Source: Rhipicephalus microplus | Taxonomy: Eukaryota; Arthropoda; Arachnida; Ixodida; Ixodidae | Assembly: GCF_043290135.1 (NCBI RefSeq) | Contig: NC_134709.1 | Location: 71,341,956-71,405,955 of the forward strand | DNA length: 64,000 nucleotides | Direction of reading: 5' to 3' | Shown: piece by piece, positions 44,891-56,149 of the stretch | Layout: each line of letters starts with the position of its first letter | How positions within the stretch are numbered: position 1 is the stretch's first letter | The notes under the pieces: generated by a model | Seen by the model: the letters and a program-made list of their open reading frames with translations, nothing else | What the model was told of the DNA's origin: nothing | The model's database searches: none | Position numbers and translations under genes: made by a program

Positions 44891-46680
44891 CTTTCATCAG
44901 TTATACTGCCTAATGGTGCTTGGATGGGCTTGCTACAAATAACCAAAGCAATGAGAAGGGGTGAGCGCTGAACGGATAGTATGAAAATGATGTGACGTGT
45001 GGTACAAGTGGGTGAGTCGTGGGTGTCAACGCTTCTTGACTGTAAACAATTAAAAGCTATCTCCATTGGTCATACCTTAAACAGAAATGAAGGAAACATT
45101 TTCTCTTATAAAGGTCCCTTCGTTCACAGCGGACGTCCTGATAATTGATTCTATATTACCTTGTGTTATATATTGCTTGTTAATTTCAGTATTCTAGATT
45201 CAAGCCTGAAATACGCCATTTTTTGATGAATGCCCAATTATCTTTTCCCCACAGATTGCTTGTTTGGCGAATTCTTTCATATGTTTCGTTCAAGATGAAA
45301 CTGGCGTCAAATAATGAGAAGATACTAAGCGCGTCAAGTATTGCGTAAATGTGCAGGAGTAGCAGCTCGATAAAATCATACGTCATAGATAAAAAAAGCT
45401 TCATAGTGACTGTTAGCAGTCTCAGTGGAGATGCTACGAGGAACGCTCTTTAAAAGTCTTCTTCTGATGTGACACGAGACGGCAAAAAATTTCACTGAGA
45501 ACTTTGGCAGGAAAAAAATGATTTTTTTTTCAAAATATTATTCCCAGAGTTGTATGAACGGGTTTTCTGCATATGATGACGCTGGGACGTGCCAGGAGAA
45601 AATGGCTGAATGTACGACGTGCGCTTCTTTTTTCAGCCGGCATATCTTACGCGTATATGCTTGTTTGGTGTTCAGGCCAACTTGTGGTTTGTGGTGGTAA
45701 ATTTCTAGAAGAATGACATGTTGTTAAGGGCGCCGGGATTACCGCACGACCGACAAAACTATGCCTCCTGGCTCATGTGAGTTGGGGCGCTATCGCACAC
45801 ATACAAGCCATAAAGCAACAATTCGGATTATTTTTTTTTGCTTGGGGGGGGGGAAGATTTTGTTCTTCAAGCGAAAGTCTGTCGTTAGTCGGGTCTCTCT
45901 CTTTCCTAAAGATAAAAACAGCAGTATCTATCACCTGGGAAAATATTTAGCGAGAATGCTTTACTGCGAGAGTATGCAAATGCTAGTTTCATTGGCACTT
46001 TGACATTTTTACGTACTGTTCAGTAAATATTCGTTTCAAGCTGCTGAGTTATCAGTGTATAGAGAACGCCTGAAAATGCGCCTTCACTTTTTAGTGCACA
46101 CATTTAGAGTGTAAAAGCTGTCGAGCGGAATTGATGTGTCGAGTCAGATTGGGATTTAAACGTAAGAAAAATATAAAGCAAGCTGCCTATGTGCAGCAGC
46201 TGGCGTGTTCCTTGACGACAAGAGAGGGCGCGAGTGTCCACGTGCTGTGTGGGACACGATCCAGCGTCCCTATAGGGAAGAAGGCACTGACTTCGACAGT
46301 TTTGTCTAGATTGATAAGTTCCGGTTTTGCCGTGATGTTTCCCACTCTCATCCTTTTGGTTTGCGTGTAATTTTGTTCAGCATCACGATTTAACTCGGCA
46401 AGAGATTTACTTCACGAGTGCGAATCCAAGTAACGCGAACTTTATTCTTCACGTTTCATCCCAAGGTGCATGCTTTCGACAGTAGGTGCACCTAATGCCG
46501 CTGGGTGGAGACGCCGACATTTTTATTCCGCGGCCGTGGTATAGGATGTTGAAAGTATTGAAACAAAATTGAAAACTTTTCAGGGCGGTTAAAATAAGCA
46601 TAATATTGGTTTTGTTTATTGAGTATATCTTACTCATAAAATGGCTCTCGAAGTACTATTTAGTCGCAAGTAGTCTTTAG
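44891..46680. other. Spacer, no supported gene
   Basis: No feature assigned. A G run lies at 45,844-45,852. Confidence 0.45.
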
Positions 46681-46752
46681 AATGAAAGCTGTTATAGGAT
46701 CACAACACGGCCACGCGCAACGTCATAGTTGTCCACTGCCGCCACCGCCGGA

Positions 46753-46765
46753 GTCCATAACCACT
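46753..46765. repeat. Target-site duplication of Ruka copy, left (13 bp, perfect)
   Basis: GTCCATAACCACT is identical to 47,009-47,021. Confidence 0.85.
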
Positions 46766-47008
46766 GATTGATTGATTTGTGGGGTTTACCGTCCCAAAAC
46801 CACCATATGATTATGAGAGACGCCGTAGTGGAAGGCTCCGGAAATTTTGACCACCTGCGGTTCTTTAACGTGCCCCCAAATCTGAGCACACGGGCCTACG
46901 ACATTCCCGCCTCCATCGGAAATGCAGCCGCCGCAGCCTGGATTTGAACCCGCGACCTGCGGGTCAGCAGTCGAGTACCTTAGCCACTAGACCACCGCGG
47001 CGGGGCGT
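46766..47008 (-). mobile_element. Ruka tRNA-derived SINE, full length, nested
   Basis: A complete SINE in reverse: GATTGATTGATTTGTGGGGT at the 3' end, the conserved body, and the tRNA-like head ending AGACCACCGCGGCGGGGC. Perfect 13-bp direct repeats flank it, and both lie inside an older repeat, so order of insertion is clear. Confidence 0.92.
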
Positions 47009-47021
47009 GTCCATAACCACT
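47009..47021. repeat. Target-site duplication of Ruka copy, right (13 bp, perfect)
   Basis: See 46,753-46,765. Confidence 0.85.
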
Positions 47022-47142
47022 ATCGCATGAACAAAGAAAAAAACTCAAACTAAAAAACAACAAAGACATGTGTTGACATGATGAGATTCAAACCAGGATA
47101 CATTGCGTGTCAGCCGAGTATTCTACCGCTGAGCCACGCTGT

Positions 47143-49742
47143 TTTTTTTTCTTTAAGACATGCAAGCATCACCAGTTATTGTGAAATACGCACAACATAC
47201 TTCATCAGAAGCCACGCAAACACACACAAGCTTCCAGAAGGGGAAGGCCCTCCGGAACAGGGTCAAATGTTTCAACAACACTGCGCACATGAGTAGCATC
47301 TTCTCTGAAGACAGATCTCGTCGACCGTGGTGGCTCGGCGTGTCTATCAATCATGCGACTTTTCCATAGTGAATAAAGTCCCAACAACATAAACAGGACA
47401 CATCGAGTATTATCAGTCAGGCTATTTTTTCTTTATTTTATGGCTTCAACGATTTTCAACCTCTATCATTTTACTTCTTGCCTAACAGTTTAAGCAATTC
47501 AAAGAACACATCGCACATAATTTTATGGGGTACGCATCATACACCAGAAGTGCAGCTGACTTCAAATCTGCTTCTCAACGGAAGCCACGCTCTGTGTAGA
47601 CACGACGGCGGAAAGTCATAAACGGAATCGATATCGACCGTTTAACGGTTCAACAGCTTGCTCTGCAAACACCGGTGCGTACGGCTTCTACAAAAGCTTT
47701 ACTTATTATATTGTTTCTCTACAAAATATCGGACGAAAATGAAAAAATGCTAACGAACAGGTCGGCAGTGTCCCGGGATGAGAAAAACAAAGAGAAAAGA
47801 GAACGACCGAATCGATGAGGGGAAAGTGATTTTGACCCGCAGATTAAGGGGGAAGTAGGGAGGGCGGAACTCGGAAGTGCTTTTAGGTCAAACCTTCGAT
47901 ATGAACCACGTCGTCGTTTATAACAAGTGCCCGGGGATTGATCGGTGTCCCCACTGCTCGCATCTACACCATCGCAGGTGCCCCCCCCCCCCTTCTTCTT
48001 TGCCTCATTACCCGCCACTCAGAGGAGCGGGAGGCTCTTCAGCATCGAGACTCTGGACTCGCAAGAAAGGTTAAAGAAGCTAGTACGACACAACAATTCT
48101 GCTTGCGCTTTGACGTTCGAGAGTGTGATGGACGTCAGAAAAAGTAAAGAGAGTGATTGATATATACGAAAGTAAAACAAGAAATGAAAATTGAAGCGTG
48201 AAATGGAGTAGACTTGCCGTTGTAGTTTGAGCATGCCTTTTGGGTACAAGATAGATACGGCCCTCTGATTATGCGCGCATTACTTCCATCTATAAAGTGA
48301 ACTCTCTGTGCGCACGGAATGGCAATAAATGTTTAACAACACCAGGAAAGGAAATGATACATGAGCATTTATTTATCAAAGCTGTCTTAAATGGCCATAG
48401 TATTTCTAAGAAGTTTGATTAGATTGCTTGATATTAGTTAATAAACAAAATACTTGAAGATAAACATTTATCAACTTGTGTACTTTCTTCTTGAGAATAC
48501 AGTAGTTCCCCTTACTCTTTATCTTTTTGGGCTTGTTGAGGAAATCTTTAGGGCTCCGCATGACAGATAATTTTTAGCACTGCTAGTCTAGGCTTCGAGG
48601 TAATGGGCGCAGAAATAAAGAAAGAAGTTAACAATGGGACATAACTGCCATTCTTCTTGTTCCTTAAAATTTGCAGTCAGTTTTGCTGGGATTCGCAGAG
48701 TTTGCTTAGAATAATTCGTTACATATGGTGTTGAGGGCAGTGCTTAGGAACTATTCTTTGGTATCTGTACGTGCGGCTCCAGGCATGCAGTCACCAATGC
48801 TTCTCAAAAAGGAGACAGCCACAATGCCACAGCGCCGCAATAGCAGTCTCTGCGTCTAGACTTTCAACATGCAAGAAAGTGCTTGAAAACTTGGCTACCA
48901 GAAAAACAAGTTTGCATTTTACTCCGTTTGACTCCCTTCTGGAGCACTCGTGTATTAGAGTACGCCTGTATGCCCACTTACATTGTTCTCTTTAATAATT
49001 CGTTCTGTGACACAAAAATATATTATACATTTACATTATAACAGTACTAGTGTTAAAGCGGACACGCAGAAAAAAAAAGAACGAAAACAACATAAACACG
49101 AAAACTGGCTCGTATCATCTGCGACTCATTGTTTTTTTTGTGTGTGTTTAGTAACGATCATGGTGAGTCACCGCTTGCATTTGCGAGCCCCCTTCTTTTG
49201 AGTGAGGATTTGGTGCATTCGGAGTCCCTGCTGCTAAAAATGTCCCTTGAGAGGAAGACATAGCGTTCGGCTACAGGAACAGTCAGAAGCCGTTGTACTG
49301 GTGGGGTCTGGCTTCGGATGACAGGTCGTGAATTCTACTATACAAAAAGAAAGAAGGGTGCCAAAGAGATGTGGCAGACATCAGCTGCAGGGGGTCGTGA
49401 TTCTCAGAAAAAAAAAGAAGGTGGCTTCTTGTCAAAAGCTGTCTCTTGAAGTACTCACGTTACGCGAACTGGAACAATACCATCCCCCCCCCCCCCCAAA
49501 AAAAAACATTACTGCCCAAAACAAAAGAGCGTGAAAGCTCTAAAGCATACATGTGGAGGTTCTGTTCTTTAGCAGGTAGGCCAAAAGGAGCATTCAACTG
49601 AAAAGGTGGAAACAACGAGGTAAATTCGTCACTCATTAAGCAAGCTTTATAGCGTTGATCGTAATGTAGATATCTAATTAAACTGGTCACGTGTGTACTT
49701 CATCGCTTTTACAGTATCATAAAACTGGGCACGTAGCGCGTA
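47143..49742. other. Spacer with poly(C) runs, no supported gene
   Basis: C runs of 12 and 14 lie at 47,981-47,992 and 49,484-49,497, the second followed by an A run. Frames near 47,877-48,160 overlap in three readings and lack motifs. Confidence 0.45.
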
Positions 49743-50010
49743 GGCAGGATAGCAGTTAGTCATTAAGGGTAACTGACTGGATTCCCAGTGAAGGCGAGCG
49801 GATGACTGGGAGAAAGAAAGTGAGGCGAACAGATGAGATTAGGAAGTTTTCGGGCATCTGCAACCTTCCTAATATCTAGTGGCAGCAGCAAGGTGGCAGC
49901 AGCAAGCACAGGAATGAGTTGACTGGTGGAACATGGGAGAGGCCTTTGTCCGGCAGTGGACGTAGTCAGGCTGGTGATAATGATGAATATGATGATGATG
50001 ATGATAATAA
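49743..50010 (+). mobile_element. RTE-like LINE 3' end with (GAT)n tail
   Basis: A degraded frame contains TGRKKVRRTDEIRKFSG, then WQQQ, then GGTWERPLSGSGRS, the usual end of RTE-type ORFs (RW.DEI.K..G...WM..A.DR..W...EEAF). It runs into GATGATGATGATG at 49,990-50,003. A TAG interrupts after NLPNI. A 14-bp direct duplication (GTGGCAGCAGCAAG, about 49,881-49,908) lies inside. Clade by resemblance. Confidence 0.6.
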
Positions 50011-50530
50011 CAACCAATATTGATGCATTTCGGCGCGAGAGAACGAACGTCCGAGGGCTTCCCGTAATCTAAATGTTGTGCGATGCTCGCCTGAACTTAA
50101 ACTGAAACTTCTTGTGCATTGTACCCGCAGTTCGCTTTAATATGTTTCCTACTTTTGTAAGGCGTGGATAAAAGGAAGAAGCTTTGAAGGTTGATTTTTG
50201 TGAAACCATGTCTTCATGCAAATGAAAGAGGGGAAACATGGTAGGGTGTATACTGTAGCGGTGAGTCCTCTTAACATTGGCTTGCGGATGTATCTTGGCA
50301 ATACCGAGTTCACATCAGGATTGAGACGAGGGCGTTTGGGGTGTTTTTTTTTTCGCTGCGTAGCCTGCACAGCAATTGGCGTCTATAATCTTGAGTTTTT
50401 ATCTCCCAGGAGATGATGATTGTGTGATTTCTTATTAGGCGCCTCAATATATATAGTAATTACCTTAATATAACTCATAATATTAATATTATTATCTGGT
50501 GTTTGATACGTTTGTGAGACACAACGTTAG
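50011..50530. other. Spacer, no supported gene
   Basis: Nothing assigned. Confidence 0.45.
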
Positions 50531-50675
50531 GGAGGGCTGCGGGCCATCTTGTATTGATTAACGTGAATTAACGTCACAAGGTACATGGGCCTCAAGTATT
50601 TCGCATCCATCGAAGTGTGACCGCCGCAGTCCTTATCGCACCAACGAACTTCTTGTCGCCAGCCGAACAGGGTAA
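50531..50675 (-). mobile_element. Ruka SINE, highly diverged
   Basis: GGAGGGCTGCGG, TTAACGTGAATTAACGTCAC, ACATGGGCCTCAAGTATTTC and GACCGCCGCAGTCC occur in the order of a reversed SINE. Confidence 0.4.
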
Positions 50676-51372
50676 TGATTGCATCAGAGGCTTTTTGTTA
50701 TGTATTTTCGTACCATCATGGTGGAAAACAGTAATAATCCTTACAGTTTATTCACCGAATGATTAGATAAAATCTTTACACATCGCTTTCAACGTGATGG
50801 GCCGAACCGTGCATACAGTGTTGCATAAAATAACCAGAATAACTAGACAGTAATGAGAGTCGACCATTAATGTACACCGCACCACGAGTGCTGTCACAAC
50901 GTTAGCCAACACGACGTGTGACGCTCCACCACAAAGTGCTCCTTCAATGAATGGTGACGGCACATAAGATAGGTGATTTCGAAAATGACGCGGGGCGCGC
51001 AACTTTCATGGTGGCTGCCGTTCCGCGCACGTGCAAAACGTCGTCAGTGACGTAGCTTCAGACGGCAGCTGCTAATCACCGCAGATGCTTGGTCAAAGTA
51101 GTCACCTGCACGGATAGCAGTACGGTGATTAGCGCTAACGGCAAAAAGCACCCTATGTAATGGTTTTCATAACAAGGTGTTATTTAAAGTAGCCTCTGAG
51201 CGCTACCATGGCCTCCGCATGTGCTTTCCGGTACAGAGGTAGCATCGACTACGTCTGCAGACGGCAAAACTGAAGCATTGATTAGTTTTTCCGTGACTGC
51301 CAGTGCTTTTGAGCCATATGGAAACACTAGAGAGCGAGCCCAAGGATTGCGAGTCCTTCCAAAAAGATTAGC
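50676..51372. other. Spacer, no supported gene
   Basis: Nothing assigned. Confidence 0.45.
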
Positions 51373-51384
51373 CACTATTTAGAG
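51373..51384. repeat. Target-site duplication of hairpin element, left (12 bp, perfect)
   Basis: CACTATTTAGAG is identical to 51,528-51,539. Confidence 0.7.
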
Positions 51385-51527
51385 TGCTTATTTGGGCCGG
51401 TTGGTACATGGTCAACGAAGTGAAAAAACAGCGCGTAACACAGGACACAGGACAGAGAAGAGACGGACAGCGCCTCGTCCGTCTCTTCTCTGTCCTGTGT
51501 CCTGTGTTACGCGCTGTTTTTTCACTT
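51385..51527. mobile_element. Hairpin (fold-back) element with 52-bp perfect inverted arms
   Basis: Bases 51,417-51,468 and 51,477-51,528 are perfect reverse complements (52 of 52) around an 8-base loop. The last base of the right arm is shared with the right direct repeat. A 32-base head (GGCCGGTTGGTACATGGTC) precedes the hairpin. A perfect 12-bp direct repeat brackets head plus hairpin, showing it is an integrated unit and not a simple inversion. The head and the purine-rich left arm with ACACAGGACA words resemble the element at 27,677-27,828. Confidence 0.7.
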
Positions 51528-51539
51528 CACTATTTAGAG
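51528..51539. repeat. Target-site duplication of hairpin element, right (12 bp, perfect)
   Basis: See 51,373-51,384. Confidence 0.7.
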
Positions 51540-52525
51540 AGAGAGCAGAAAAAATAGCATCTGTGAATAGTCTGCCCCATTTTGATTCCTCAAAGCTTTC
51601 TGAAAAGAACTTTGTTAGTCAAACGAACCGAAATGCTGCACAATATTTGAAAAGCCACAGCGTTTTGTCACGCTACTGAAGCAAGCGTATCCTAAGGGGC
51701 GCGTAGAAAAAAAGCAAGTGATTGAAAATGTTCACACGAAAACAGTGTGCTCTTTCAGTGAAGCCATCGTATTATACTTTTCAATAATTATGCTGATAGA
51801 TAAGAAGTAATCTTAGACGAAGTTGTGCTCTGGTATGAATAACTCTTGAAAGAGAATAATGAATTTCGTACCGCTTTAATTTTTTCCTGAAACTGTTTCT
51901 GATTATTAAGACAACCAGGAGTAAGTTCTTGCCCGGAAGTGCATAGAAGAGAAACAAAAGCGTCACTCCGTGGTCGTGCCAGTAGAAACCAAGAGATCCT
52001 CAGGCTTCGCCTCTAGTAGTTGAACGAGATAGCGGTATCTTGTTTCTATATAGTGAGTACTTTAACCACTTAGTGGATACACTCTAAGTGTACAAGTTTA
52101 CGCGAGTAGTTCAAAATGTGGACTACTACAATCTAGTAGATAAAGTTGAATGTTGGTTGTGTCTGTCAACCTTTCGCATATGGTTGCATTATGAGTAATG
52201 AGTAGCGTGCTTTTGAACAAAATAAAACTTTGCGATTGAAATGTTTAGGAATTTTCTCTGTATCTACTACGTAGTCCTAAGTGAATATGTGCCGTAACTT
52301 GTGTGCTTTTCATAATCGGTGGCTGGCTTTAAATCATAAATTCTTTCTGACAACGTCAAGGTCTGACGCCCGATGACAATGTATACTCGTACCACGCAAC
52401 ATTGCTGCGATATTACGTGATGAATTGTGAAGCCTGTATGTCGGGCGTATGTGTTTGTGAGCCATGAGAGCATGTAAAACATGTTAAAGATTTTCTGGAG
52501 GAGTAAAATATTTTGACGGTATTTC
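51540..52525. other. Spacer, no supported gene
   Basis: Nothing assigned. Confidence 0.45.
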
Positions 52526-52526
52526 C

Positions 52527-52790
52527 ATGCACAGACATCGCTGTGTGGTAGAACATCTACTTGCCACGCGATTAACCTGCTTTCGATCCTCACTTGCACT
52601 CGGAAATAGTTACTATTCATTCTATTTGCATCTTTCTCGACCTTTCGGTCATGGTCGAAATTATGCTTTTCGCTCGCGAGAATCGACACCTAGGCCTACG
52701 CTGACGTCAACACCAATGCCGACACCGACGCCGAGCCGACGCCGGAATTTCAGCGAAACGAGCTCTTTAACGGTATAACCTTAATAACAC
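52527..52790 (+). mobile_element. tRNA-derived SINE-like repeat (non-Ruka)
   Basis: The head CGCTGTGTGGTAGAACATCT (A box) with TTGCCACGCGAT and a B-like box CTTTCGATCCTC is related to the head at 18,712. The body has GCCGACACCGACGCCGAGCC and ends GAGCTCTTTAACGGTAT, similar to 23,045-23,100. Confidence 0.45.
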
Positions 52791-52796
52791 TTTAGA

Positions 52797-53207
52797 GCGA
52801 AAGCTTTGATGAGATCACAACAGGGGTCATGTGCACCGTTGTGGTTCGCCGCTTCCGCCGGTGTCCGGAACCAGTATAGCTCGAAATAAAAACAAAATAA
52901 AGCTTAGCAACTAAAAATTGCCGACGCAATTCTTTTCGAACACGGGTTTACTGTGTGCCAGCCCAGTATTCTGCCACAGAGCCACGCTACTACTTGGCGC
53001 ATTGTAGCAAAAAGGCCTTAGGCAGGCTTTATGTGGGGAAAAGAATCGCGGTAATATTATAATAACGCGTTTTGAAAAGCAAATGAACTACCAGGTGTAA
53101 AACAATGCGAATTGCGCTATAGAGTGGGTCATGGAATGCTCTAAACCATTACAAAATCTTGTACGCGTTCACCTGTTAGCTGTGGGGCATACCCACTGTA
53201 AGGTATT
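52797..53207. repeat. Interspersed repeat with reversed tRNA-like segment (copy 3)
   Basis: GCGAAAGCTTTGATGAGATC, GGTGTCCGGAACCAGTAT, a reversed tRNA-like block (52,938-52,988, TCTGCCACAGAGCCACGC) and a right part ending GTTAGCTGTGGGGCATACCC correspond to copy 1 along its full length. Confidence 0.55.
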
Positions 53208-53475
53208 GTGAAAATTAGCAATAGCAGAGTAGAGCCTTGGACAGGGGCACACAGCCACGCTGGCTGATTGGCCAAGAACTGGGTAATTTTCAAAAAAATC
53301 CTAATTATTATTTTATATGTCATTTATTTAAAGACAAAAAATTGATAACGTAACAAAATTTTAAATACTAACAATATATTAGTAAAGAGATAGATAGTAA
53401 CTCGGAGCTGGGTAATTGAAGAAAGAATAATTAAAAATAAAAACGCAATGTTGAAAATAGTAGTGTTAGTTCTCT

Positions 53476-53830
53476 CTACGGTCTACATCTCTTTGAACAT
53501 TTAATAAACCCTTTCAAGGCATCGGCAACATTCCAGTATTTTTGACCAAGGGACAAAATCCCGAACGAAAGCACACTTGGTACACTTTGATCTAGCCTAA
53601 AGAGTCGGCAAATGGCAGCTAACGTACTCTCCCGCAACGTACAGTATCTGTTACAGGAAATGAGATAATATTCTGTTGCCTCATCGGCTCCATGAAGAGA
53701 ACAGTTAGGCGAAGCTCCCAGACGAGTTCTCTGGAAATGAAAGTAGAGAAAGGGAGTCTGGCTTCTGTCATAATTCTTCGTGATCGTCAGCCACAGCATC
53801 AAAAATTGCACAAAACTTCCTGCAATTGTC
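53476..53830 (-). pseudogene. LINE ORF2 C-terminal remnant
   Basis: The minus-strand frame reads GASPNCSLHGADEATEYYLI, then SCNRYCTLRESTL, a decayed C-terminal zinc finger block (P.C..C...E...H.L..C..Y...R in intact relatives), and ends ALKGFIKCSKR. Cysteines are partly lost. No catalytic domain remains; the upstream frame at 53,768-54,010 is in another phase. Confidence 0.5.
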
Positions 53831-54428
53831 CAGCGGGTACCACGCTTCTCCGTAGAATGACGAAGAATGGCATATTGAATATCTGCCTACTACACCATAA
53901 TTTATAGCGTAGTGGGTACCCTGCAAGTGTGCCTGCAGCAGCTTACCAAACAGTGTTAAAAAATCCCGTGATAGGCCGCTCTTCCAGCTTTTGTTGTGAC
54001 AGCGCTGCACGTTCCGCGCAGGCCAGGATATTTAATAGGCAACGTTTTACTGGGTTCATATATCTACGTATGTTGTGAAAAATATATTTATTTTTTAACG
54101 TCATAAAACCACCTGGAGCATATGTATCCCTGAACCGGCCACACATTGCGTAATTATTCCGCTTTAGGAACTGCAAAAGCGTCATTGCACAAGAAATTGT
54201 ACTATAAATAAATTGCATGCCTTGATTAATACCCAACCGTTCATTACTTAGAAGGGACGCATCACGTTGTAAACTTTTTCCTTACGTACATCTTCACTAA
54301 TATTTTTCCACGTTCACTGGACCAACTACTACGTCAAAGGGCGGAGGGTGCGTGGCTACTACCACTTGGTCAACGTCCTCCTGCACTGCACATGCTAAGT
54401 GTTGGTGGCTGTCGCCGCGCACCGAGTG
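53831..54428. other. Spacer, no supported gene
   Basis: Nothing assigned. Confidence 0.45.
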
Positions 54429-54608
54429 ATGAGGATAGCTGCCCTTTATGCGTGCCTGGCCGCGATGCTGTTCGTTACTCATCCAGTACATACTGAGGCT
54501 GTCAATGTTTGTGCTAAACTTGGAGAATTCGCGCCGGTTCTAATTCCTTCTGAGCGTCGCACATTTCGAGTGCATACGTCAGTTCATATACCAATTGTGT
54601 TAGAATAG
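54429..54608 (+). CDS. Hypothetical short frame with signal-peptide-like N-terminus
   Basis: From the internal ATG at 54,429 the peptide begins MRIAALYACLAAMLFVTHPV, a basic start and hydrophobic core followed by HTEA, a plausible cleavage site, then VNVCAKLGEF. The frame ends at a TAG at 54,606-54,608 (59 residues). An upstream in-frame alternative start is at 54,399. I see no homologue, poly(A) signal or strong splice donor. It could be a first exon of a secreted protein or a chance frame. Confidence 0.22.
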   Translation: MRIAALYACLAAMLFVTHPVHTEAVNVCAKLGEFAPVLIPSERRTFRVHTSVHIPIVLE

Positions 54609-55330
54609 CCACTTGCGTTGTCTTATTACTATAGCAGATGAAATAAAAATTGTCAAACTGGACCTATTGTTCAGGAGAAGATGAAGGTGGCGAGAGATGG
54701 ATATTGTTGAACAGGGGGTGTTGTAGGAGCCACTCTTTCGACGAGTGCTCTTCCCTTGAAAAAGACCGGGAGACCTGTCTAAACATTCAATTTTGCAACT
54801 CCCCGTTTCTATGAATATACATCTCTTGCCTATTGCTAATTACTCAAGAACGTATGATGATAAAGCACTAGCAGTGCCCATGACTACAATTAGCCCGAAA
54901 AGACATGTCAAAATATCTAAAGAAACAATCGTTATGATTTAAATCAGTGCCGTTGCTCTTCGAGACAAATTTATAGTGCCCGGCTGTTTTAGTAGAAAAT
55001 TTAAGGGTACTGTTAGCCACATCTAAAGAGTAAACTGTTTTAAATGAAGCGAGCAGTGATCAACCTCCACGTCTCAGACGCGCTCTCAACTGTTGTATGA
55101 TTAGGTTAATGCAATTAACTATTTTTCATTGCCTTAAGTGGTACCAATTGATGGTGGAATATCACAATATATGTCAGTATACGCAAAAACAAAACTGGCA
55201 CGCTTCCTCTATCAGGAACATTCCTTTTATTCTTTCACGCAGGGCCCACGTAGACAATACGGCACTGCGGCAGTTTTTATATATGCCAATTACTTTGTAT
55301 ATTTTTCTCTCGAGTTATGCAAAAATGAGC
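54609..55330. other. Spacer, no supported gene
   Basis: Nothing assigned. Confidence 0.45.
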
Positions 55331-55332
55331 TA

Positions 55333-55448
55333 GCTGGTGGGTATTTTTGTAGAACGACAAGACGTGCAAACGTGAAAACAAGAAACACTACGGGGTTTCT
55401 TATGCCTTGACGCCTCTCCTGTGTGCGTGTTTGCACGCCCTGTCTTTT
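55333..55448. mobile_element. Probable hairpin element (degenerate)
   Basis: A head-like GCTAGCTGGTGGGTATTTTT is followed by GACAAGACGTGCAAACGTG, whose complement recurs at 55,420-55,445 (CGTGTTTGCACGCCCTGTC). It is similar in design to 27.7 and 51.4 kb; no clear target duplication. Confidence 0.4.
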
Positions 55449-55910
55449 TAGCCTCTCCCTCTCGCACTAGACCAAACGCACAATTCGTCTCCAATAATTC
55501 CAGTAATCAAAGTCATAAAAACTTACAGACCAATAAGGCAAGAGGTCGAATATTATGACAGCCAAACGCCCTTACCACACTCTGAATATTTCCATTTCTC
55601 ATCTTGTTGCTGGTGTCGAGTATAGTGCACCATGCTAAAGTGCTGTGCTGCTTATTCTTTCTGCTATCTTTCCTTTGCTACTACTGGTAGGACAGCGCAT
55701 AAGCTAGCAGTAATTGGGCACCTATACGAATGATAAGTTTGCACGCGGCGACCCATACTGTGATCTCGAACTGTGCTATGCTGTCATTCCAGCATTGTAG
55801 TAATACTGCAAAAAATTTAACATTCTTTTTGCCTGCAGTCAAAGTTAGTTTCATTTATGAAAGTGAAAATTTCCTCTGTATTCCAATGTTCCGTTCGATC
55901 AAGGTTGTTT
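55449..55910. other. Spacer, no supported gene
   Basis: Nothing assigned. Confidence 0.45.
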
Positions 55911-56149
55911 TTGATTGATATGTGGTTTTTAACGTCCCAAAACCACCATATGAATATGAGAGACGCTTTAGTGGAGGGCTTCGGAAATTTCGGCCACCTG
56001 AAGTTCTTTAACGTGCACCCAAATCTGAGCACACGGGCCTACAATATTTCCGCCTCCATTGAAAATGCAGCCGCCGCTGCCGAGATTCAAACCCGAGACG
56101 TGCGGGTCAGCAGCTGAGTACCTTATCTGCTAGGCCACCGTGGCGGGGC
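55911..56149 (-). mobile_element. Ruka tRNA-derived SINE, full length
   Basis: Starts TTGATTGATATGTGGTTTTT, followed by the conserved body (CAAAACCACCATATGAATAT, TTTAACGTGCACCCAAATCT) and the head GGTCAGCAGCTGAG..GGCCACCGTGGCGGGGC. The B box is altered (GATTCAAACCC on the plus strand). The frame at 55,857-56,117 is a reading of this SINE. Confidence 0.88.

Larger units (their letters stand above)
46681..47142. repeat. Interspersed repeat with reversed tRNA-like segment (copy 2), split by Ruka
   Basis: The left part 46,681-46,765 and right part 47,009-47,142 together match copies at 30.7 and 52.8 kb. The right part has TTCAAACCAGGATACATTGC and TCTACCGCTGAGCCACGC, i.e. A box TGGCTCAGCGG and a B-like box on the minus strand. 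The SINE at 46,766-47,008 interrupts it. Confidence 0.55.

Noticed and set aside
47877..48160. Three overlapping frames around a C run
   Set aside because: No motif or codon preference distinguishes any of them.
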